In this document: positions 14,769 through 15,118 of the stretch, one piece after another | Layout of the letters: every line of letters starts with the position of its first letter | Numbering within the stretch: position 1 is the stretch's first letter | NCBI GenBank assembly: GCA_029056365.1 | Contig: JAIDBM010000318.1 | Coordinates: 1 to 15,118 of the forward strand | DNA: 15,118 nt | Reading direction: 5' to 3' | Source of the DNA: Muribaculaceae bacterium | GTDB taxonomy: Bacteria > Bacteroidota > Bacteroidia > Bacteroidales > Muribaculaceae | Notes under the pieces: generated by a model | What the model saw: only the letters and a program-made list of their open reading frames with translations | The model's database searches: none | Told to the model about the DNA's origin: nothing | Position numbers and translations under genes: made by a program

Positions 14769-15118
14769 GTAACGTCGGCGACCCCGCCGACGGCCCTGCG
14801 CAGGCGGTCTCAGCACCCGGGCTCACAGCCCTGGTCATACGTCGGCGAGGGCGCCGACGTTACTTTGCCTCCACAACTCACCGTGCAGCATTGAAAACTC
14901 CGCGTGTAACGTCGGCGACCTCGACGACGGACCTGCACAGTCGGTCTCACCACCCGGGTTCACATCCCTGGTCATACGTCGGCGAGGGCGCCGACGTTAC
15001 TTTGCATCCACAATTCACCATGCAGCATCGACAACTCCGGATGTAACGTCGGCGACCTCGACGACGGACCTGCACAGTCGGTCTCACCACCCGGGTTCAC
15101 ATCCCTGGTCATACGTCG
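14769..15118. repeat. Right palindrome array with 137-bp tandem unit (open at window end)
   Basis: Palindrome A lies at 14769-14792, 14906-14929 and 15043-15066; palindrome B at 14840-14863 and 14977-15000, with a third cut by the window end (from 15114). Every repeat distance is exactly 137 bp. Each unit is A, a 47-nt inner spacer (TGCACAGTCGGTCTCA, then CACCCGGGTTCACATCCCTGG), B, then TTTGC and a 42-nt outer spacer. The second and third A copies share one change (TCGACGACG for TCGCCGACG) that weakens the stem, so they are products of a recent duplication. The cores are those of the left array, but the spacers differ apart from a short TGCACAGT and the TTACTTT tail. No gene is seen; frames through it are repeat-derived. 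Confidence 0.92.

Noticed and set aside
14769..15118. CRISPR array or coding tandem repeat
   Set aside because: Spacers are near-identical from unit to unit and the 137-bp unit is not a multiple of three, so neither interpretation fits.

Overview
The window looks like a chromosomal piece of a gut-type Bacteroidales (Bacteroidota), possibly a Muribaculaceae-like genome. The evidence is promoters of the Bacteroides type (TTG/TTTG, 19-20 nt, TAnnTTTG) upstream of two genes, a very large secreted protein with choice-of-anchor J modules and a T9SS-like C-terminal sorting domain, an Rhs core of Bacteroidota type, and protein families typical of the phylum. All supported genes lie on the minus strand. 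The family-level placement is inference.

Region 1 (1-2163) is a visibly AT-rich island. It carries, in transcription order, a promoter, an N-terminally truncated Rhs-core protein whose C-terminus looks like a permuted papain-like toxin, a small membrane protein starting 10 nt after it (likely immunity), an unrecognised open remnant, and a second, longer paralogue of the membrane protein (about 70% identical). The island is bracketed by two 140-bp direct repeats (1-140 and 2164-2303, about 94% identical).

Region 2 (about 2011-2976) has no gene. It is an array of GC-rich palindromes in two mirror-image forms, interleaved with longer AT-rich repeat blocks, resembling REP/BIME arrays. A diverged array built on the same palindromes, but with a regular 137-bp tandem unit, begins at about 14769 and runs off the right end.

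Region 3 (2977-9134) is a compact run of seven genes, probably one operon read from a good promoter at 9105-9134: secreted C1 (bleomycin-hydrolase-like) peptidase, YfcE-type metallophosphoesterase, SPOR-domain lipoprotein, SpoU/TrmH RNA methyltransferase, dGTPase, nucleotidyltransferase and CDP-alcohol phosphatidyltransferase. Several junctions overlap or are separated by a few bases. The last two genes overlap by 8 nt and probably form one pathway: activation of a polyol phosphate to a CDP-polyol, then transfer to a lipid.

Region 4 (9195-14645) holds a 1507-residue secreted multidomain protein with a clear intrinsic terminator, preceded by a Crp/Fnr-family regulator. The 236-bp gap between them contains an 8-bp-arm inverted repeat that could be an operator. 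The most unusual content is the orphan Rhs-tip/immunity island and the paired palindrome arrays.
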